DNA of 9,469 bases from Nanobdellota archaeon (GTDB taxonomy: Archaea; Nanobdellota; Nanobdellia; Woesearchaeales; UBA12501). Under the pieces are notes generated by a model, which worked only from the letters and a program-made list of their open reading frames with translations, was not told the DNA's origin and searched no databases. Every line of letters starts with the position of its first letter. Positions within the stretch are counted from its first letter, which is position 1. Made by a program: the position numbers and the translations under genes. Below, in pieces: positions 6,260 through 9,469 of the stretch. The DNA lies in NCBI GenBank assembly GCA_018812465.1, contig JAHJCS010000056.1, positions 1-9,469 on the forward strand, written 5' to 3'.

Positions 6260-8131
6260 TTAATGGCTTAAAACCTCTTTTATAGAATCTAAGACCCTGT
6301 CTGTGGCTTTGCCATCCATCTTATAAGCATGCTTATATGAATAATCTCTGCCTTTCTTTAAGAGTTCCTGCACAAATCTCTTATCACTCAATAATTTCTT
6401 GATCGCATCTTTAAGCTTATCCGGTGAATAGACTCCCAAAGCAGCACCCTCCTGCACAAATGGAACATGATCTGGTCTTCCTGATACATTAAGCACTATC
6501 AATGGTTTGCCCATCATAAGCGCTTCAAGCCCTGTTGTTGAGAACATAGTTATCATTACATCACATGCATTGATGAGCTCAAAAGTGTTGGCTTGCTGAA
6601 CTGCTTTTATCCTTAGCCCCATCTTCTTGGCCTTCTCATAATAAGGCTTCACTCCTTCAATCTCCCTGGGGTGCAGTTTGACCATCAGCTGAGCATCTTT
6701 TATGCTCTTCATAGCGCTGAATATCATATCTTCCTGTCCAGCTATCATCTGTGTGGTCCAGAGAACAAGTTTCTTCTTCCTGTCAAGTCCATACTGGCTG
6801 AATACTTTTTTCTTATCAAATGCCTTTCCTCTGGCAAGGCAGTCATACCTTGGCTGTCCTGTCATCTCAATGCTTTTCTCAGGATAGTTTCCTGGAACAG
6901 TGAGTATCTCTTTTGTGTAAGGTCCGTAGACAAATGTCTTATCAGCTATTGGGCAGTAAGGCTTCTCCTGTGATAACTCCCCGCTTATATCCCCTTTGAT
7001 ATGTGAGTATTCAAATGCTTCAGGTGTTATATATCCATGCTGCACTGCCATGATTGGTATCCCTTTTATCCTTGCTGCTGCTATGATTGACCTTCCGAAT
7101 ATTGCTGTCTCATCAACTGCGACAATCAGTCTTGGGTTCTCCTTATCCATCATCTCAAGCGCGGTCTCAATATATCTTATTGCCATATAGATTCTATTTC
7201 TGAAGACAAACTCAAGCCATGGCCTGAGGAGACCATAGATATTCACACCTTCATAGACAGATGCTTTTTCTATCTTCTTCTTGTCTGCTGATTCCCATTG
7301 CTTCCTCACTTCCTCTGCTTTCTTCTTGGAATATCTGTCTGTCCTCCAGGATAAATAATGCTCAAAAGGAATGTTCTCTTTCTTTTTCATCTCTTTCATC
7401 TTGCTGAAGCCTATGCTCTTGATAAAATCAATGTCAGTCACAAGAATCTTATGATCTTTCATGGCTCTTCTCACAACATAGCCAAGTATGGCATCCTCTT
7501 TTCCTTCGCTTCCGTCCTCTCTGACACACTGCCTGAACCATGAGGTGTATGTTGTGAACATAATATCCCTATTCTCTGCAGAATGTTTTCTGTTAAGCAC
7601 TCTTGACATCCATTTCCTGAGGCAGTGCTTTGCTCTTAAACCATAATCAATCAGGTAAGGATGCATATGCTGGAAGTTCCTGCTCTTCCTGATCTCTGCT
7701 CCAGGATGCAGCTGGCTGACTATCTCTGCGACAGTTGGATTGCAGAAGGCAGTTACTCTTTTGGGCTTTGTCTTCCTGAGTATGATCTTTATTGTGTCAG
7801 TATACCAGCATATTGTTTTTACCATATCCCATCTGAAGAAGCTCTGGTAGAGCCAGAAATCAAAGAACCACCATACAGATATGTTCCTGTAGGTTATCTC
7901 CTTTATCCTGCTCTTATTGGCCCATTCTCTGAGCCATCTTATTGATTTCTGAGTGAGATCCTTTGACTCTTTCTGCTGCAAGAAATCGTTTATTGTGCTG
8001 AATATGATGCCTGCATTCTTCAGTGAGCCTGAAGAAGATTCATTAAGGCTCACAACAACAGAGCTTCTCAGATCCATGCCTTTAAGCTTTTTTGCTGCCT
8101 TAGGCTCTGAGACGAGTATCAGACTATCCAT
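6260..8131 (-). CDS. Large GT-B-like glycosyltransferase, candidate nonulosonate transferase
   Basis: 623 residues with the start used here. The C-terminal half looks like a GT-B nucleotide-sugar-binding domain: VQHGY at 363-367, VYGPYTKEIL at 401-410, GQPRYD at 425-430, KLHPRE at 485-490, and STTGLEALMMGKPLI at 531-545 (the serine/glycine loop that holds the donor phosphate in capsule and UDP-GlcNAc-2-epimerase-like families). The N-terminal half is less conserved, with an aromatic-rich segment at about 80-110 and a charged helical region at about 245-290. No signal peptide or clear membrane span is seen, so it probably acts at the inner membrane face. The start at 8131 is preferred: the frame is open to an ATG at 8314, but those 61 residues overlap a separate 57-residue gene and look unlike protein, while a TATA box is centred 25.5 nt before 8131. 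It lies 70 bp upstream of the cytidylyltransferase gene. Donor and acceptor are inferred from context. Confidence 0.85.
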   Translation of the reverse strand: MDSLILVSEPKAAKKLKGMDLRSSVVVSLNESSSGSLKNAGIIFSTINDFLQQKESKDLTQKSIRWLREWANKSRIKEITYRNISVWWFFDFWLYQSFFRWDMVKTICWYTDTIKIILRKTKPKRVTAFCNPTVAEIVSQLHPGAEIRKSRNFQHMHPYLIDYGLRAKHCLRKWMSRVLNRKHSAENRDIMFTTYTSWFRQCVREDGSEGKEDAILGYVVRRAMKDHKILVTDIDFIKSIGFSKMKEMKKKENIPFEHYLSWRTDRYSKKKAEEVRKQWESADKKKIEKASVYEGVNIYGLLRPWLEFVFRNRIYMAIRYIETALEMMDKENPRLIVAVDETAIFGRSIIAAARIKGIPIMAVQHGYITPEAFEYSHIKGDISGELSQEKPYCPIADKTFVYGPYTKEILTVPGNYPEKSIEMTGQPRYDCLARGKAFDKKKVFSQYGLDRKKKLVLWTTQMIAGQEDMIFSAMKSIKDAQLMVKLHPREIEGVKPYYEKAKKMGLRIKAVQQANTFELINACDVMITMFSTTGLEALMMGKPLIVLNVSGRPDHVPFVQEGAALGVYSPDKLKDAIKKLLSDKRFVQELLKKGRDYSYKHAYKMDGKATDRVLDSIKEVLSH

Positions 8132-8152
8132 AGAACAAGTTATTCCCGGCAT

Positions 8153-8160
8153 ATTTATAA
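8153..8160 (-). promoter_or_regulatory. TATA box of the glycosyltransferase gene, leaderless spacing
   Basis: TTATAAAT on the minus strand is centred 25.5 nt before the ATG at 8131. It lies in the 37-bp gap after the 57-residue gene and supports 8131 as a leaderless start. An in-frame ATG at 8152 touches the box and is therefore unlikely. Confidence 0.5.
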
Positions 8161-8168
8161 TGTTTATG

Positions 8169-8342
8169 CTAGCTTCGCTGCAGCCTGTCCTTGATCCTTT
8201 TGGCGATGTCTTCAATCTCTTTTGGGTCCTCATCACCTGCATTATTCGGCTTTCCAGGCTCGAAAGCATGCTTAGAGCTCTCGACCATGTTCTGCACAAA
8301 GCTTTCCACAGCATCTCTTGGGCGCTTATTTTCAGGCTCCAT
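8169..8342 (-). CDS. 57-residue charged protein of unknown function
   Basis: An ATG at 8342 opens a 57-codon frame ending in TAG at 8169. The product is hydrophilic, with about 20 acidic or basic residues per half, no membrane segment, no cysteine, a central Pro/Gly/Asn stretch (about 29-36) and a C-terminal segment (about 41-57) that would form an amphipathic helix ending in DRLQRS. The case for a real gene is a TTTATATA box centred 26.5 nt before the ATG, a frame that ends just before the next promoter, and ordinary codon use. The other frame over this stretch gives a Ser/Arg/Met-rich product that looks like out-of-frame translation. I do not recognise a family. It may be a small regulator or accessory factor for the sugar locus, but nothing shows that directly. 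Confidence 0.65.
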   Translation of the reverse strand: MEPENKRPRDAVESFVQNMVESSKHAFEPGKPNNAGDEDPKEIEDIAKRIKDRLQRS

Positions 8343-8364
8343 AATGAAGAATATGGATAATAAA

Positions 8365-8372
8365 TATATAAA
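8365..8372 (-). promoter_or_regulatory. TATA box of the 57-residue gene, leaderless spacing
   Basis: TTTATATA on the minus strand is centred 26.5 nt before the ATG at 8342. The surrounding sequence is nearly symmetric (AAATATATAAATTTA), so the box could also drive transcription to the right, toward the palindromic element. Confidence 0.6.
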
Positions 8373-8425
8373 TTTATCTCTAAGTTAGGTTACCTCAGCG
8401 TTGTAATCATTCTTGATTATGTAAT

Positions 8426-8568
8426 ATTTTCCTCGCCTCGCCGATGACAGGCTGCAACCTGAATCTGGCGAGGTGAGGGGTTTCTGCCTTTAAGATACAA
8501 ATAACTGGGCATGATGCTTCACTCCGCCACCTGTTTATTGCAGCTTGGTCAGGCGGAGCGAGGAAGAT
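8426..8568. repeat. 143-bp palindromic element with terminal inverted repeats (MITE-like or structured RNA)
   Basis: The main content of the gene-free gap 8343-8636. Ends: 8426-8442 (ATTTTCCTCGCCTCGCC) against 8552-8568 (GGCGGAGCGAGGAAGAT), which pair over 17 positions with one mismatch and two G-T pairs. The 4-bp word TAAT flanks both ends (8422-8425 and 8569-8572), as a target-site duplication would. G+C is about 55 percent, well above the flanks. Inside are two local hairpins. The first is 8431-8442 with 8467-8478: 12 pairs including one G-U, extended by GAT/ATC and CAGG/CCTG under a six-base loop. The second is 8522-8528 (CTCCGCC) with 8552-8558. No transposase and no convincing gene lie inside. 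Transposon remnant and folded RNA are both open; a 4-bp A+T-rich duplication can arise by chance. Confidence 0.55.
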
Positions 8569-8614
8569 TAATCACCCTAAATAACTCAATAAAGTGCAGA
8601 AAACCCATATAAGA

Positions 8615-8630
8615 ATTCAATACTTTGAAT
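8615..8630 (-). terminator. Possible weak terminator hairpin after the amidotransferase gene
   Basis: ATTCAA and TTGAAT form a six-pair stem with a four-base loop, 6 bases past the stop codon, followed on the minus strand by TCTTATATGGGTTTTC. The stem is A+T-rich and the T-run short, so this is only a weak candidate. Confidence 0.25.
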
Positions 8631-8636
8631 ACCTGT

Positions 8637-9469
8637 TTACATCTTTATCTTCTTTGGATCAATGCCCTGCATGTATATCTTGTGCCAGAGCTGGAAGTTC
8701 ATGAGCGTCCACATCTGCCTTGCATAATACATCTTTGACTTTGAGAATCCGTCAAACATCTTCTTTATCTGGTGGCTGTTCATCAGGCCCTGTTTCTTTA
8801 TCTCCTTTTCAGAGAGGATGGATGATATTGATTCCTTCAGGTCCTTCTCTATCCACCTGTCTATTGGCACAAAGAATCCCTGCTTCTTCCTTGTTATGAC
8901 CTCTTTTGGCAGGTAGGGTTTCATTGCTTTCTTGAATATGTACTTTCCTCCTCTTCCTTTGAGCTTGAGCTTCCAGGGTATCTGGAATGCAAGGCTCACC
9001 ACATTGTGGTCGCAGATAGGCACTCTTGACTCTATTGCCCATGCCATTGTTGTCTTGTCCACATGCATGAATATATTGTCTACGAGGAAATGGTTGCTCT
9101 CAAGGTACATGACCTGGTCCATGTATTCCTTCTCTGAGCTGAAATACTTTTTTGTGTACTCTTCAACAAGACTGACATCATGCTTCTTTGTGAGGAGCAT
9201 GCTTCTCTCTTTCTCATCCATTATCGAGACAATGTTTAAGTAGAACTCTGCCTTGTTCTTTGATGATCCTATGAATTCTGAGAACTTCTCTGCGCCTTTC
9301 TCTCCGAATGCTGTGAGGAACTTTGAGAACCTGTCAACAATGAAATCAGGCGTCGCTCTTATTGCAAAAGGAAGCATGCTTTTCTTGACAGCTGAAGGTA
9401 TCATGTTGAACTTCCCGCGATGCTTCAGAAACTCAAAATGCTGGTAGCCTCCGAATATCTCATCTCCTC
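8637..9469 (-). CDS. Asparagine-synthase-family amidotransferase, C-terminal part (partial)
   Basis: The frame is open to the window edge; 276 residues are visible and the N-terminal part, with the glutaminase domain (if present) and the SGGxDS ATP-binding loop, lies outside. The fragment begins with GDEIFGGY, the conserved segment after the ATP loop in asparagine synthases. It continues with DKTTMAWAIESRVP at 137-150, equivalent to the family's D(R/K)xSMAxxxExRxP motif, then GGKYIF at 173-178 and RKKQGFFVPI at 193-202. It therefore belongs to the Asn_synthase family. Members in surface-polysaccharide loci (for example WbpS-like proteins) are thought to amidate sugar carboxylates, which would fit a locus making acidic sugars; making free asparagine is the alternative. 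An internal ATG at 9404 is not the real start, since GDEIFGGY lies before it. Confidence 0.88.
   Translation of the reverse strand, partial: GDEIFGGYQHFEFLKHRGKFNMIPSAVKKSMLPFAIRATPDFIVDRFSKFLTAFGEKGAEKFSEFIGSSKNKAEFYLNIVSIMDEKERSMLLTKKHDVSLVEEYTKKYFSSEKEYMDQVMYLESNHFLVDNIFMHVDKTTMAWAIESRVPICDHNVVSLAFQIPWKLKLKGRGGKYIFKKAMKPYLPKEVITRKKQGFFVPIDRWIEKDLKESISSILSEKEIKKQGLMNSHQIKKMFDGFSKSKMYYARQMWTLMNFQLWHKIYMQGIDPKKIKM

Noticed and set aside
7661..7945. Plus-strand reading frames inside the glycosyltransferase, and similar frames opposite the other minus-strand genes
   Set aside because: They are antisense to genes with clear family motifs, show no motifs of their own and lack start signals.
8132..8314. 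N-terminal extension of the glycosyltransferase from the ATG at 8314
   Set aside because: It overlaps the 57-residue gene for nearly its whole length, is rich in Ser/Arg/Met as out-of-frame reads often are, and lacks a start signal, while a TATA box fits 8131.
8443..8466. Kink-turn or box C/D motif (GATGA with CTGA) in the first hairpin
   Set aside because: The full RTGATGA box is absent and the opposite strand has extra bases, so the K-turn geometry does not fit.
8467..8529. tRNA-like pairing of GGCGAGG with CTCCGCC followed by ACC
   Set aside because: The span is only 63 bases, no T-arm (GGTTCRAATCC-like) or anticodon arm is present on either strand, and one acceptor pair mismatches.
8511..8612. 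33-codon frame inside and beyond the palindromic element
   Set aside because: No ribosome site or TATA box at the right spacing; it follows the inverted-repeat arms and is probably chance.

Overview
The window looks archaeal. Short genes are packed tightly, isoleucine is often ATA and arginine often AGA/AGG. Three genes have a TATA-like box centred about 25-26 nt upstream of an ATG, the spacing expected for leaderless archaeal transcripts, while genes inside operons use GGAGG/GGTGA ribosome binding sites. The A+T-rich composition and gene style would suit a DPANN-type archaeon, but nothing here fixes the lineage.

Layout, left to right. (1) Positions 1-1221 (+): the C-terminal part of a membrane-anchored, probably surface-exposed protein with two related beta-rich domains, one transmembrane helix and a charged cytoplasmic tail. 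(2) Positions 1250-6189, all on the minus strand: a sugar-acid (nonulosonic acid, sialic-acid-like) locus. In transcription order it runs CMP-nonulosonate cytidylyltransferase, radical SAM protein, Gfo/Idh/MocA oxidoreductase, HAD phosphatase, cupin, with overlaps or 4-nt gaps. After a 119-128 bp promoter-bearing gap comes a NeuB/NANS-type synthase with its own TATA box. (3) Positions 6260-8131 (-): a large GT-B-like glycosyltransferase, the best local candidate for using the activated sugar. (4) Positions 8169-8342 (-): a 57-residue gene with its own promoter. (5) Positions 8343-8636: a gene-free gap holding a G+C-rich 143-bp palindromic element that could be a MITE-like insertion or a structured RNA. 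(6) Positions 8637-9469 (-): the C-terminal part of an asparagine-synthase-family amidotransferase, cut by the window edge.

How the genes may work together (inference): the synthase condenses a hexose derivative with phosphoenolpyruvate, the phosphatase removes a phosphate, the cytidylyltransferase makes the CMP-sugar, and the glycosyltransferase places it on a surface glycan or glycoprotein. The synthase resembles the animal NANS type and lacks the arginine that bacterial NeuB uses. The phosphatase carries residues linked to nonulosonate-9-phosphate phosphatases. Together they favour a phosphorylated route over the usual bacterial ManNAc route. The radical SAM enzyme, oxidoreductase, cupin and amidotransferase point to further tailoring of an unusual sugar. 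No epimerase or hydrolase supplying the hexose precursor is present.
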